A stretch of 64,000 bases of DNA from Asticcacaulis sp. AC466 (GCF_000495815.1 NZ_AWGE01000022.1:1-64000); one strand, 5' to 3'. Shown: positions 17,137 through 26,966, counted from the first letter of the stretch. Numbers and translations are program-made. Notes: generated by a model from the letters alone, not told the origin.

Positions 17137-17606
17137 CCACGCCTTTTTTCCACGGCACCTTTACGCTCCGGCGCACCTGGGCGGCCACGCCCCAGCGTAT
17201 TTTCCGCGCGTGGTCCGATCCCGCGATCAAGCTGCAATGGTTCACGGGCCCCATGACAGACTGGACATTGACCCGGCACACCCTGGACTTTCGTGTCGGG
17301 GGCACCGAGCTTGTCACCGGGCGTTTCAATACGAGCGGCATGGTGCCGCGTTTCGAGGCGCGTTTCCACCTGATAGAGCCGGACCAACGTCTGGTCTACG
17401 CCTACGACCTGCACCACAACGATCGGTTCCATTCCACCACGTTGGCCAGCCTGATACTTGTGCCCCAGGGCGATAAGACCGAGGTCGCCTATACGGAACA
17501 GATCGTTTTCTTCGATGGCCAGGACGGAACCGAAAGCCGCCGCCATGGCACCGCCTTGCAATATGATGCGCTTGACACCCTCCTCCACAATGGAGCCATA
17601 GGATGA
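17133..17606 (+). CDS. SRPBCC (AHSA1-like) domain protein
   Basis: 157 residues with the START-like fold signature: TLRRTWAATPQRIFRAWSDP at the front, KLQWFTGP, then DFRVGGTE and a C-terminal GTALQYDALDTLL helix. These proteins bind hydrophobic ligands in a deep cavity and are regularly cotranscribed with ArsR-type repressors. It overlaps both neighbours by 4 bp. The ligand is unknown. Confidence 0.88.
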   Translation: MTTPFFHGTFTLRRTWAATPQRIFRAWSDPAIKLQWFTGPMTDWTLTRHTLDFRVGGTELVTGRFNTSGMVPRFEARFHLIEPDQRLVYAYDLHHNDRFHSTTLASLILVPQGDKTEVAYTEQIVFFDGQDGTESRRHGTALQYDALDTLLHNGAIG

Positions 17607-18259
17607 CACTGGACCTCTACGGCCACCCCTTTGCCAGCTTCGTTTGGAAGGCACTGATTGCGCTCTATGAACGCGATGTGGCCTTTACCTTTCGCATGAT
17701 CGATGGCGACCACCCGGAAAATGCCGCGCGCATCGTCGAATTGTCGCCGACGGGTCAGTTCCCGGCGCTGATCGACGGGTTGCGTCCGGTCGTCGAAAGC
17801 AACGCCATCATCGAATATCTCGACCTCTATCACGGCGATGCGCCGCCGATGGTGCCGGCCGATCCGCGTGAGGCGCTGGACGCGCGCATGATGGCGGACA
17901 TTTTCGATGACTATGTCCATAGCCCGATGCAGCGCATCGTCGGCGACAGCTTGCGGAGCGCCGGCGAACGCGATGCGCGCGGCGTGGCCGATTGGCACGC
18001 CATGCTCGAAAAGACCTATGGCTGGCTGGAAACGCGCCTGCACGACGCTTGGGCAACCGGCGACCGGTTTACGATAGCCGATTGTGCCGCAGCGCCTGCG
18101 CTCTTTTATGCCGACTGGGTCCACCCGATCGGCGACGCCTACCCGGTGCTGAAGGCCTATCGGGCACGCCTTTTGCGCCGCCCGTCGGTCGCCCGTGTTG
18201 TGGACGAAGCGCGTCCCTACCGCCACTTTTTCCCTCTGGGCGCCCCGGATCGCGATTGA
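17603..18259 (+). CDS. Glutathione S-transferase family protein
   Basis: 218 residues. Thioredoxin-like N-terminal domain (LDLYGHPFASFVWKALIAL, then the cis-Pro segment GQFPALID and ESNAIIEYLD) and an all-helical C-terminal domain containing FTIADCAAAPAL, the GST N-capping box. It probably conjugates or reduces electrophiles with glutathione. It is the third gene of the arsR operon (ATGA overlap). Confidence 0.9.
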   Translation: MTLDLYGHPFASFVWKALIALYERDVAFTFRMIDGDHPENAARIVELSPTGQFPALIDGLRPVVESNAIIEYLDLYHGDAPPMVPADPREALDARMMADIFDDYVHSPMQRIVGDSLRSAGERDARGVADWHAMLEKTYGWLETRLHDAWATGDRFTIADCAAAPALFYADWVHPIGDAYPVLKAYRARLLRRPSVARVVDEARPYRHFFPLGAPDRD

Positions 18260-18282
18260 GGTCAGGTCAAAGGGCGCGGACC

Positions 18283-18942
18283 TTAAGCCAGGCCGCGTTT
18301 GACCGCCTGCAATGTGGCCTCGGCCCGGGTTGAGATATTCAGTTTCTGGTAGATAGTTCTGACATAGCCCGCAACCGTGGGCGGGCTCAGAAGCAGGTGT
18401 CTGGCCACCTCCGCGATCGTCAGGCCACGGGCGAGCAGCGCCAGGGTTTCCGTCTCACGCCCGGTCAGATGGATGTCCGGCTGTTCGGTGACGGTATGCG
18501 TACGGAAGTGCTTGAGCAATCGCATGGCGACGGAGGGTGACAAGGGCGGCTCGCCCTGTGAAATGCGCTGAAGATAATGCACGATCATTTCGGGTTCCTG
18601 GTTTTTCACCAGATAGCCCCTCGCCCCGGCTGACAGGGCATCGAAGAGATGCACATCGTCGTCATAGATGCTGGACACGACGCAGGTGACGCCCGGATGG
18701 CTTTTTGCGATGTCGGAAATCAAATCGACGCCCGAACCGTCCGGAAGGCCCAGGTCGATAACCGCCAGTTCAAAGACGTGACCGGTCCTGGGCTTTTCGT
18801 CGCACAACCAACGTCTCGCCTCTTTCAGACTGCCCACAACCACGACCCGGATGCCGGGAAAGGCCGCCGTGAGCGCATGGGTCATCCGCACCTGGTTTGG
18901 GGTCTGGTCTTCGACAAGCAGACAAACGGATTGGGGCGTCAT
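18283..18942 (-). CDS. NarL/FixJ-type response regulator
   Basis: 219 residues. Receiver domain at 5-125 with phospho-acceptor Asp63 (LAVIDLGLPDGSG) and Lys in YLVKNQEPE; LuxR-type helix-turn-helix at about 150-215 (LTGRETETLALLARGLTIAEVARHL). It overlaps the upstream histidine kinase gene by ATGA, so the two form a cognate pair. Targets are unknown; the inverted repeat upstream of 21286 is one candidate. Confidence 0.92.
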   Translation of the reverse strand: MTPQSVCLLVEDQTPNQVRMTHALTAAFPGIRVVVVGSLKEARRWLCDEKPRTGHVFELAVIDLGLPDGSGVDLISDIAKSHPGVTCVVSSIYDDDVHLFDALSAGARGYLVKNQEPEMIVHYLQRISQGEPPLSPSVAMRLLKHFRTHTVTEQPDIHLTGRETETLALLARGLTIAEVARHLLLSPPTVAGYVRTIYQKLNISTRAEATLQAVKRGLA

Positions 18943-21188
18943 GCGTGTGCTTCCCTTTTGGTGGCGGGTACGGAGGTGAGCGGAATATCGAATGCGACGG
19001 ACGCGCCGACGGTGAGCGTCTCGAAACGGACCTTGCCGCCCATCTGGCCAATCCGGTCCACCATGCTTTTCAGCCCCTGGCCGCCGCCCTGTCCGTCCAG
19101 GGCCGCCTTAGGAAATCCGGCGCCGTCGTCGGTCACACAGGCCGCCAACACCTGCCCGTCCAGCCGGAATGCCGCCGTCACGCCGGTTGCGCCCGAATGT
19201 TTGATGATGTTGGTGATTGCCTCCCGAACCGTCGAGGCCAGCGCCTTTTTCTGCAAGGCCGTCAGCTCAACAAAGGCTTCGTCTTCCGGCCATAACGGCC
19301 AGTCGAGCGCGATGTTCGCCGCATCGAGGCGCCGGACGGTCTCGTGACGCATCTCGGCAAGCGTGCGATCCAAGGGGGCCCGTTCGTTGACAAGGGCCGC
19401 CGCTATTTCACGAATGTCGTTCAGGGCGCCATAGATGAAGGGGCGCGACGCCTCGTCCGCCACGATCAGGCCGGAGACCAGCTTGGCGCCGACGTCGTCA
19501 TGAAGATCCTGGGCCAGTCTTTGACGCTGCTCGGCCGCCCCGCGCTCATAGGCCGTCAGCCCCAACGCCGCCTTATGGGACAAACGCAACAGGTGATCCA
19601 CCAGCGCGATATGGCGTGGCGCGAAAAGGCCGCGCCCGGACTGAGGATAAGAGATTTGCAGCGACGGCGTGTCGAGATGGGCCGGCACAAACAGGTGGAG
19701 GTTGTCCGGGTCGATACAGGTGGCACTGACCGGGACGGGAGACGGGGAGATGCTGAGCGGGACAAAGAGTTTTTGCAGCAAATCGCGCCACTGACCCTGA
19801 CGTTTCGACATTTCCGGCTCGAACGCCATCTCCAGGACGTGCCCCATAAGTTCGGTGTCGCTAAGCGTTTTCGACCGCACGAACCGGCGCCACAACATGT
19901 CGCGAAAGGGCAGATAGCCGAAAGCGGTGATCAGCAAGGCCAAGGCCATGGCGGAGGTGTGCGCCATGCCGGCCAGATAGATGAGCCCCGCATCGAGACA
20001 GATGAAAAGAAGCGCCGCGGCCGTAAAGAAAAACACGCGTAACGCCCATTCGCCGACATCGAACAGGCGAAACCGGGCGACGCCCACGGCGATGCCGACG
20101 TACAGGATCAGAAAGCTCAGAAATATGAAGCTTTCGGGCATGGTGTCGAACTGCCCCTGAATCGCATAGGCCGCAATGGTTACGCACCAGATGCCGCCGC
20201 TGGCAATCACCGCAAGCCCCATCCATATCAGCGATGCCCGTAAATGCGGCGCACCCCGGGTGTTGTGAAACTGAATGGCGACGAGCCCGACAGCCGCAAT
20301 GACCACCAGAAAGCAAAAGATGAAAAGCCCGGTGGGGATGCCCAGAAGGCGAAGCTGATCCAGGACCAGGAGGGGCACGCCGGCGGCCAGAAAGACCGCG
20401 TATTGACGGTCGGAGATGAGCGGCTTTGGAAAGAGGAGGAAGATGCCGAGCAGTGTCAGCCCGAAAAGAACCGTAGCCAGATGGTTGAGCGTAGTGAGTG
20501 CGGAAATCAGACCCGACGGCAAAGCCAGCGGCTTGGCAAAGGTCGCACTGCTTGACACCGCCGCGATGAGCATGCCGAACCCATTGACGGCCAGCCCCTG
20601 AGTCACCTTCTCGTCCGGCTTGAGACACCACACCCACCCGCCGACCAGAAAGGCCGTCAGGCCGACACAGAGAGACACCCAAAAGCTGCTGTCGAGGTCG
20701 GATAGGCACAGCGTTCTGACCGCAACTGCGGTTTCGAAGGCCGGTCTGCCCGCGGTTTGAAGCCCCACCAGGACGGACGGCCCTTTGAGGATATTCACGA
20801 TCTCGTCCTGGCGTTTGAGATGCGCATCGACCTGCGCATAGGTTTCCAGCCCGTCGATTTGCGTCACCAGATCGGACGGCAGCACGACGAACGGCGTGGC
20901 CTGCCCCGCCGCCCTGAGGCTGATCACCGGCAATGGAGGATGGCCCGGCACCGCCAGGCTTAGCGTGTCGGTGCCGCGGATGAGGCCGTCAAGCGTCTTG
21001 CCCTGAAAGGCCAATCCGAAACTTAACGCCGCACTGAGAAGGGTGATCGCCAGAACCAGCCATAGTCTCCACGCGCGCGGCCTGCGGGACGCCGGAACGC
21101 CGGTCAGGTTCGATATCGAAAAGCGTTGCAAGCTCAGTTCCTGTTTCAGTGGCCCCACCCTCATAACCCTGTTTTTTATTTCATTCAT
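18939..21188 (-). CDS. Membrane sensor histidine kinase, HisKA_3 type
   Basis: 749 residues. One N-terminal membrane helix (about 42-65), a periplasmic region of about 120 residues, then roughly seven hydrophobic segments (about 175-420) resembling a 7TM sensor. The HisKA_3 dimerisation motif RQRLAQDLHDDVGAKL places the phospho-His near 562; the N box (REAITNIIKHSG) and G box (DDGAGF) follow. It should phosphorylate the overlapping LuxR-type regulator. The signal is unknown. GAGGGG overlaps the first ATG, so a start at M9 is also possible. Confidence 0.9.
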   Translation of the reverse strand: MNEIKNRVMRVGPLKQELSLQRFSISNLTGVPASRRPRAWRLWLVLAITLLSAALSFGLAFQGKTLDGLIRGTDTLSLAVPGHPPLPVISLRAAGQATPFVVLPSDLVTQIDGLETYAQVDAHLKRQDEIVNILKGPSVLVGLQTAGRPAFETAVAVRTLCLSDLDSSFWVSLCVGLTAFLVGGWVWCLKPDEKVTQGLAVNGFGMLIAAVSSSATFAKPLALPSGLISALTTLNHLATVLFGLTLLGIFLLFPKPLISDRQYAVFLAAGVPLLVLDQLRLLGIPTGLFIFCFLVVIAAVGLVAIQFHNTRGAPHLRASLIWMGLAVIASGGIWCVTIAAYAIQGQFDTMPESFIFLSFLILYVGIAVGVARFRLFDVGEWALRVFFFTAAALLFICLDAGLIYLAGMAHTSAMALALLITAFGYLPFRDMLWRRFVRSKTLSDTELMGHVLEMAFEPEMSKRQGQWRDLLQKLFVPLSISPSPVPVSATCIDPDNLHLFVPAHLDTPSLQISYPQSGRGLFAPRHIALVDHLLRLSHKAALGLTAYERGAAEQRQRLAQDLHDDVGAKLVSGLIVADEASRPFIYGALNDIREIAAALVNERAPLDRTLAEMRHETVRRLDAANIALDWPLWPEDEAFVELTALQKKALASTVREAITNIIKHSGATGVTAAFRLDGQVLAACVTDDGAGFPKAALDGQGGGQGLKSMVDRIGQMGGKVRFETLTVGASVAFDIPLTSVPATKREAHA

Positions 21189-21223
21189 CCCCTCTGTTCA
21201 GAGGGTGACGCTGAAAAAGTCCG

Positions 21224-21276
21224 CCCATAGTGTGCCGCCAATCTTACGGCGGACACCGCTTACGCACATCTATGGG
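21224..21276. promoter_or_regulatory. Nested inverted repeats between the kinase and 21286 gene
   Basis: Three nested pairs share one axis: CCCATAG with CTATGGG, TGTGC with GCACA, and CCGCC with GGCGG, between 21224 and 21276. The outer arm ends 9 bp before the ATG at 21286. It could be an operator for the neighbouring response regulator or an mRNA structure hiding the ribosome-binding site. A shorter hairpin (CCCTCT-GTTC-AGAGGG, about 21190-21205) precedes the kinase start. Confidence 0.5.
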
Positions 21277-21285
21277 GAACACACT

Positions 21286-22368
21286 ATGAAACGAAGCTGC
21301 CAGATGAAACCAAGCGGCTTGCCCGCCCTGGCCGTCCTCACCCTTGCCCTGGCAATGGCCGCCTGCCAGCCGGCCCTGGCGGAAAAAGCCGTCTCGATCC
21401 AGAAGCCCGTCGATTTCGACCCCAATGCCTCACACGCCCAGGACGGCAACGCCTTGTTCTGGATGTCTCAGGATAATGGCGCCAGGGGGGTGAAAAAAGT
21501 CATCATTCCCTTCTTCCAGATCCAGTTCGTCGTGGATGCACAGGCCAATGCCACCGGCGCCGGCGGCGCCCACGCCAAGACCGTCGTCCATCTCGACGGC
21601 CCGACACCGGCGCAGATGCAGGCCATAACCGACGAGCTATATGCCAGCTTTGTCGCCGATCTTAAGGCCGCCGGGCTTGAGGTCGTCTCGCCGGAAGAGG
21701 CGCGCACCTACAGCGCCTTCAACGACATCATGGCCGCATCCAAGCCGTCGGGCGAAACCGTCAAGGGGATGAATTCGGTCCGCTCGCTGTTTTTTGCCCC
21801 CACCGGCATGAACTATTACTTCCTGCCGACCATGCTGCCTGACCTTGCCGGCGGCGGCTCGATGACGGCGATTGGCAATACCCAGATCGTTCGTAAGGAG
21901 GCTGACCTGATGAGCCAGTCGGGCGCGGCGGTGGCCGGGTTCAGAGCTGTCGTCGATTTTGCCTCGCTGTCGGCCAGCGATCGCCGGGGCTTACGCGCCC
22001 TCGCCCGCAATGCCAAGACCAAGGCCGAGTTCGGTCTGGTAATCAAACCGGCGGCGACCCAGGTCTTCCTGATTACGCCCAACGCAAAGGCGACCATGAT
22101 CGACCCGCAAAACCGCCTGCGTCTTGAATTGCAGGCGCCCCTGATGATCGACAGCGACGCAATTCTGGCCGCCGACGACAATCGCACCAAAGGGCAGAAG
22201 ACCGGCGAAATTCTGGGCAATGCGATAAGCCTTATGGGCGGCGTGGGCATGAGCAAGACCCAGTCTTTCGACGTCGTCGTCGATCCCGCCCTGTGGCAGA
22301 AAGATGTAACGGGCGCGCTCAAGGGCGTCTCCCAGGCCGCCACCGCCAGGCTTAAGGCCGGCCTGTGA
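21286..22368 (+). CDS. Exported protein of unknown function
   Basis: 360 residues with a signal peptide (MKRSCQMKPSGLPALAVLTLALAMAACQ); LAMAAC may be a lipobox, making this a candidate lipoprotein. The body is soluble, with ITDELYASFVADLKAAGLEVV and a long C-terminal region of mixed alpha/beta character. I do not recognise a family; the pattern recalls envelope proteins of the LPS-assembly or curli-accessory type, but this is not assignable. It overlaps the next gene by 4 bp (GTGA) and is divergent from the two-component pair. Confidence 0.75.
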   Translation: MKRSCQMKPSGLPALAVLTLALAMAACQPALAEKAVSIQKPVDFDPNASHAQDGNALFWMSQDNGARGVKKVIIPFFQIQFVVDAQANATGAGGAHAKTVVHLDGPTPAQMQAITDELYASFVADLKAAGLEVVSPEEARTYSAFNDIMAASKPSGETVKGMNSVRSLFFAPTGMNYYFLPTMLPDLAGGGSMTAIGNTQIVRKEADLMSQSGAAVAGFRAVVDFASLSASDRRGLRALARNAKTKAEFGLVIKPAATQVFLITPNAKATMIDPQNRLRLELQAPLMIDSDAILAADDNRTKGQKTGEILGNAISLMGGVGMSKTQSFDVVVDPALWQKDVTGALKGVSQAATARLKAGL

Positions 22369-22832
22369 AACCCTTAGCACGAGCAAATGTCATGCGCTTT
22401 TTCGCCCCCGTCCCCGTCATGTTTTTTGTCGCGGCTCTGATCGCCCCAGCCACCCCAACGGCCGCTCAGGACGTCAAGGCGCCACTGGACACACCCGAAG
22501 CCCGATCGCGCTGTTTAGGTCTGTCGTATGAAGTCAGCGCGATGATGGATCAAATGGAAAAGGATCTGGCGGCGGCGAGCAAGGCGGCCGGCGAAAACCC
22601 GACGCCTGAACAGGCCCAGAAGCTGAAAGACCTTGAGAGAAACTATGAAGGCCTGGCCTATGTATGGGCCAATCTGGCGGATCATTTCGAGGATGCGAAA
22701 GAGCCAAGTGACGATGTCAGAGTCGATCTGGCTCTAGCGACGAGTGACGAGCTGTTTGAGGACCTCGATATTTGCGACGCCCTCATGGAGGAAATCGATA
22801 AGGCAAGCGACACCAAAGCATCGCCAAACTAA
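22365..22832 (+). CDS. Exported alpha-helical protein
   Basis: 155 residues from GTG 22365, overlapping the previous stop; ATG 22392 is an alternative. Signal peptide with cleavage near TAAQD. The mature part is acidic and helical (EVSAMMDQMEKDLAAASKAA, then LKDLERNYEG), with Cys near the start and end that may pair. No family recognised. It is cotranscribed with the preceding exported protein. Confidence 0.7.
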   Translation: MKPLARANVMRFFAPVPVMFFVAALIAPATPTAAQDVKAPLDTPEARSRCLGLSYEVSAMMDQMEKDLAAASKAAGENPTPEQAQKLKDLERNYEGLAYVWANLADHFEDAKEPSDDVRVDLALATSDELFEDLDICDALMEEIDKASDTKASPN

Positions 22833-22886
22833 CCGCCTGATTTTGCACACGCGCAAAAGCCAGGACAGGTTTCGCCCCCCCCAAAG

Positions 22887-23069
22887 CTATGTCTTGAAAC
22901 TGGCGGCAAGGCTTTGCAAAGGCCGCTTGATCAGCTCCGGCAAAACGATGCAGCCAAAGCCGACGACAATGACGTTATTGTTCATATCGCCAATCGACAG
23001 ATGCTTGAAGGCGTACAGGCACCCAAGAAATATGGCGTAGAGCAATATCTGTTTGACAATAGGATTCAT
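22887..23069 (-). CDS. Small membrane protein
   Basis: 60 residues from ATG 23069 (a longer frame begins at 23114). Hydrophobic stretches at about 6-22 and 28-42, basic ends. AT-richer than neighbours. Unknown function; coding status is probable, not certain. Confidence 0.45.
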   Translation of the reverse strand: MNPIVKQILLYAIFLGCLYAFKHLSIGDMNNNVIVVGFGCIVLPELIKRPLQSLAASFKT

Positions 23070-23225
23070 ATCTTTTCCCGCCCGTAAAATATCACCCTGT
23101 TCGCGACACCCCAAGACCGGGTTTTCTCGATGCGGTGGTCAGATCGCCCAGCCGCACCTAAACGGGACGCGGAATAGGCAGTCAGGCCACATTCAGAGGT
23201 TTCAAATTGAAGGTATTGCATTGAA

Positions 23226-25139
23226 TTACTGTTTGTTCTGCGATCGAACAGTTGTTGCATCACAGGTCCAGGTCAGCCAGCAGTTGACCATGGCTACGGA
23301 TATCCTCGCTCTTAACGCTTGAAGATGCTGCCCCGTAACGACAATCCGAACGCCCGGCATATCGTCCGGCAATTGCTCCGGCCGGGATAAAGCATCGGCA
23401 TCCCCTTGTATAGTCAGTGTGCCAAGGCCGAAAGGCGGATGATCGTAACTACTGGCTAGCCAATTTGGAAAGCGGTCCTCACCGAGGCTTTCCGAACCCA
23501 AAAGATAATACCGTTCAAAAAGCTTGGAATAGGTGGTGGCCGTATCCTTATCACGCATATCTGGTGGCAAATAACGCACCAATGGCGCAGCCAATGCGAC
23601 ACGCCCCGGCTTGTGCTTTAGATGGCGATAGAGTGATGGTGCCCAAGCGCCACCGAAGCTTTCAGCGAGTAGCGAGACACGAGGGTATTTTTTCGATAGC
23701 CGATCAATCTGAATGGCGGCTAGACGCGCATCCTTTTCAAGAGAGCGACCGCCCATCCCACTTAATCGACGCGCTTGCGCCACCGAGTTTGTCGAACCGC
23801 TAGGATCCACCGTAACGACATCGTAGCCTTGGTCTAACAATTCATTGAGACTTTCCCAAGCGGGATCAAATGATGAGCTGGAGGCTGGCCCACCGTGCAG
23901 AAAGACAATAAGGCCATTGGCGCCTGAGCCGTGATAGAGGCGCATGGGAAGCGCCCAGCCTTTTTCCCCACCATCCCAGATAACGGGCGCAGCCGCGCTA
24001 TGCGAAGAAATATCGGTACAACTTTGCGCCACTGCCAAAGCATCCCCCCCGGAAGTCGCGTCATAAATCTCCGAAGTAATACCCCGACCCAACTGACGCA
24101 GGGCAAACGCGGCACGCCCGGAGTGGGAAGAAATACTGATGCTGGCGATCGCGCCATGCAGCCTGTTTACCTCAGACAGGACTTTCTTTTGAATGGCGCG
24201 CGACACAGGATCAACGGCAAAAAGTAACACCGTCGTTTCGCTGTGAATGCCGACAAGCAGGCCGGTATCGGTATCTATGATCGGCCAACTGCCATTTTCA
24301 AACCGCTCTATTATCCTGCGTTCGGGATCGTTCGCCGGCGCGTCCTGCAATAGTGACACATTGTTTTGGCCAATAAGCCATCGATTTCCTGAGGCTGACC
24401 TTAAAACAAATGGTAATGACCCGCCTTCTTGTCCTGTGAACGTCGACAGTATGTCGGCATTTGCCGTGGGCTGATCTTGTGACAAAACAAATAGGCCAAG
24501 GTTTTCAGGGCTTTCTCCCACCAAAGTCGGATGGTTGGAGCGATCAACGACGAAATTTGTCTTGCGGAATTCCTGTGCAAATAATCGTGGTCTGGAGAAT
24601 ATTCCCGTCAGCCGTTCAAGTTCGGCGGCTGGCTCTGTCGTGGTGCTGGACGTTGCAATGGTAAAGCTGTGAGGTCCCATCAGGTTATCCGCAACCTTGC
24701 CGACGAGCTGCTTCTCCAAGACTTCCCCCGCTGCGATGCGGAACGAAAACAATAGACCGTCACCATTGATGACAAAGAGCGTCTGGCCATCCCCACTCCA
24801 ATAGACCGAATGGACGGTCGGGCTCGTGACGTAAAACTGGGTACTTTTGCACCCTGCCGTTCTCTTAAGCAGGCAATCGGCGTCAAGCGCGGCTATGGTA
24901 AAGTCATCGGCGAGCTCACGCGGGCTGAGGCCTATGTGAGGGTTCGTCGGATGCCAGGCAATGAGGCTATGTCCGCCCGGCGATAAGGCGACGGCATACT
25001 TTGCGCAGCTGTGATCGGGCGGCACAATATAGATACCGCCTGATTGCAGAATCGGGCTCCCGATATCTTGCGCGCTCCCGGTAACCACAGAGCCGGATAA
25101 GCACAGCGCTCCCACAAAGGCGAAAAGCAATCTACGCAT
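23226..25139 (-). CDS. S9-type peptidase / alpha-beta hydrolase, exported
   Basis: 637 residues. Signal peptide (cleavage near GSAQD), then a poorly conserved beta-propeller-like region (about 30-400) and a C-terminal alpha/beta hydrolase: LIVFLHGGPASSSS (oxyanion hole), LLAESFGGAW (nucleophile Ser), GDADALS (Asp) and VTGQHLQ (His). The layout matches prolyl-oligopeptidase-like enzymes of family S9. Substrate unknown. GGGGGAG precedes the ATG. No operon partner. Confidence 0.8.
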   Translation of the reverse strand: MRRLLFAFVGALCLSGSVVTGSAQDIGSPILQSGGIYIVPPDHSCAKYAVALSPGGHSLIAWHPTNPHIGLSPRELADDFTIAALDADCLLKRTAGCKSTQFYVTSPTVHSVYWSGDGQTLFVINGDGLLFSFRIAAGEVLEKQLVGKVADNLMGPHSFTIATSSTTTEPAAELERLTGIFSRPRLFAQEFRKTNFVVDRSNHPTLVGESPENLGLFVLSQDQPTANADILSTFTGQEGGSLPFVLRSASGNRWLIGQNNVSLLQDAPANDPERRIIERFENGSWPIIDTDTGLLVGIHSETTVLLFAVDPVSRAIQKKVLSEVNRLHGAIASISISSHSGRAAFALRQLGRGITSEIYDATSGGDALAVAQSCTDISSHSAAAPVIWDGGEKGWALPMRLYHGSGANGLIVFLHGGPASSSSFDPAWESLNELLDQGYDVVTVDPSGSTNSVAQARRLSGMGGRSLEKDARLAAIQIDRLSKKYPRVSLLAESFGGAWAPSLYRHLKHKPGRVALAAPLVRYLPPDMRDKDTATTYSKLFERYYLLGSESLGEDRFPNWLASSYDHPPFGLGTLTIQGDADALSRPEQLPDDMPGVRIVVTGQHLQALRARISVAMVNCWLTWTCDATTVRSQNKQ

Positions 25140-25310
25140 GTTCTCCCCCGTAAGCGCTTCCCAGACCCAAGTTTTCTTACGTCACCCCCATCGCTCTTTC
25201 AACCCTGGAGAGAGCCGGCCGTCTGTTGTGCGCCCAAGCCAGACATGTCTACGCCCCCAAGCGTACCGGCACCCAGGCCTTTCGTTGAAGACCATCAGGC
25301 GCCCCGAAAA

Positions 25311-26228
25311 TCACGCACCCTGAAAAGACGTCCCCGTAAGCGCTTCGGACATATCCCACAGGCGAGCAGCCGCGGCGAGGTCCAGCCCCTGTGGCGGCAC
25401 CTTGGCCAGAGTTGGATAGCCGCGCGTTTCGCCCAGGCTATCGGGGCCGTAATAAGCGCCTGACCTGGCCGCAGGAGACGTCGCCGCAAACAGGGTCGGC
25501 AGCGCGCCCTGCCACACCGGCTGGAATAAAAACCACAATAGGGAGCGGATGAGCCCCATCGCGCTGCCGCGTCCCGGCGCGTTATGCAGCAATTCCGTGC
25601 GGGCAATTCCGGGATGTGCAGCGATGCTGGTGACGCCCCAGCTTTCGGCAACCGAACGTCTGTGCAGTTCGATGGCAAACATCAGGCAGGCCAGCTTGGA
25701 CTGGCAATAGACCGGCATAGGGCGGTACGTCTGTCTCGCATTAAGGTCGTCAAAGTCGATTTTCCCCTGACGGGCCGCTATGCTGGACAGCGTAACGACA
25801 CGCCCCCCACCCGTCCTGAGCAAGGGCATAAGTTGGCCGGTCAGGGCAAAATGTCCGAGGTAGTTGGTGCCAATCTGCATCTCAAAGCCATCCTCGGTTT
25901 CCTGGCGTTTCGGCGGCACCATGACGCCGGCATTGTTGATGAGTATATCAACCTTATCCGTCTGGTCATGCAGGCGACGGGCAAATGCCGCGACCGAGGC
26001 CAGGCTGGCAAGATCGAGCGTTTCATAACGAATCTGGGCCGATGGCACGGATGCGTGAATGCGGGCTACGGCCTCAACCCCTTTCTGCGGATTGCGTCCG
26101 GCAATAATCACCTCGGCGCCGGCGCGCGCCAAGGCAAGGGCGTCTTCAAACCCCAGCCCGCCCGTTCCCGTGACAATCGCCAGCCGCCCACGTTGTTGCG
26201 GCATGTCAGACGCCATCCACTTAGCCAT
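25311..26228 (-). CDS. Short-chain dehydrogenase/reductase
   Basis: 305 residues. Rossmann fold: LAIVTGTGGLGFEDALALA (a TGxxxGxG variant), DILINNAGVMVP (NNAG), TLSSIAAR, and the catalytic YCQSKLA (Tyr-x-x-x-Lys). Length and sequence fit the retinol-dehydrogenase/WWOX-like SDR group. It is divergent from a TetR regulator with a palindrome between them and is probably its repressed target. Substrate unknown. Confidence 0.9.
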   Translation of the reverse strand: MAKWMASDMPQQRGRLAIVTGTGGLGFEDALALARAGAEVIIAGRNPQKGVEAVARIHASVPSAQIRYETLDLASLASVAAFARRLHDQTDKVDILINNAGVMVPPKRQETEDGFEMQIGTNYLGHFALTGQLMPLLRTGGGRVVTLSSIAARQGKIDFDDLNARQTYRPMPVYCQSKLACLMFAIELHRRSVAESWGVTSIAAHPGIARTELLHNAPGRGSAMGLIRSLLWFLFQPVWQGALPTLFAATSPAARSGAYYGPDSLGETRGYPTLAKVPPQGLDLAAAARLWDMSEALTGTSFQGA

Positions 26229-26260
26229 GATCTCATCCTTTGCAAAAAAGTCGCACTTGG

Positions 26261-26295
26261 TGTAAAATTAATATTACACTGAGTGTAATTTTACA
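26261..26295. promoter_or_regulatory. TetR operator between SDR and tetR genes
   Basis: Two overlapping inverted repeats share the centre TGA: ATTACAC-TGA-GTGTAAT (26273-26289) and an outer pair TGTAAAATTA (26261-26270) with TAATTTTACA (26286-26295). The site lies 32 bp from the SDR start and 12 bp from the tetR start, as expected for autorepression plus control of the divergent gene. Confidence 0.7.
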
Positions 26296-26307
26296 ACCGA
26301 TAAAATA

Positions 26308-26910
26308 ATGAGCAAAAACAGTACGGCGACGGCAAAGGCCCCGGGTTTGCGTGAACGCAAACGTCGTGAGACCTTGCAACGCATTACGGATGCCGGAATG
26401 CGCCTGTTTATCGAAAAGGGGTACGAGGCCACTACCCTTGACGATATCGCGACGGCGGCGGGCATTTCGCGACGAACCTTTTTCTATTATTTCGATTCCA
26501 AGGACGAGATCCTGCTGTCGATGCAAAGCACGATGGGGGACATGATCGTTGCGGCCCTACGCAAGCAGCCGGACAATATACGGCCAATCGAGGCCGTACG
26601 TAATGCGGTCATCGAAATCTGCGCCCCGTTCTCATCGCAGGAAATGATGGCCATTGACCGGCTGATGCGCGCAAACGCGGTGGTTCAGGCGCGCAAACAG
26701 GCGAGCTATATCCACCACGAACGCACACTTTTTGACGCCCTTTGCGAGAAGTGGCCCGGCAAGGACCGTGAGACGGGGCTGCGGATCGTGGCCATGCTGT
26801 CGATCGGCGCCATCCGCCTGTCAACGGAGGCCTTGAACCGCGAGGAGGGCAAGCGCAGCCTGGCGGAATTGCTGGCAGACACATTCCATGCCCTGGAGAG
26901 GGAGCTTTAA
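26308..26910 (+). CDS. TetR/AcrR-family transcriptional regulator
   Basis: 200 residues. N-terminal TetR helix-turn-helix (about 15-65): RETLQRITDAGMRLFIEKGY, TTLDDIATAAGISRRTFFYYF. The C-terminal ligand domain is not diagnostic. The gene is divergent from the SDR gene and likely represses both through the palindrome at 26261-26295. Confidence 0.92.
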   Translation: MSKNSTATAKAPGLRERKRRETLQRITDAGMRLFIEKGYEATTLDDIATAAGISRRTFFYYFDSKDEILLSMQSTMGDMIVAALRKQPDNIRPIEAVRNAVIEICAPFSSQEMMAIDRLMRANAVVQARKQASYIHHERTLFDALCEKWPGKDRETGLRIVAMLSIGAIRLSTEALNREEGKRSLAELLADTFHALEREL

Positions 26911-26966
26911 TATCGGGCCGATAGCCCGGCAGGCCATAGCCTCTCCCCCTCCAGACCTCGGCCCCA

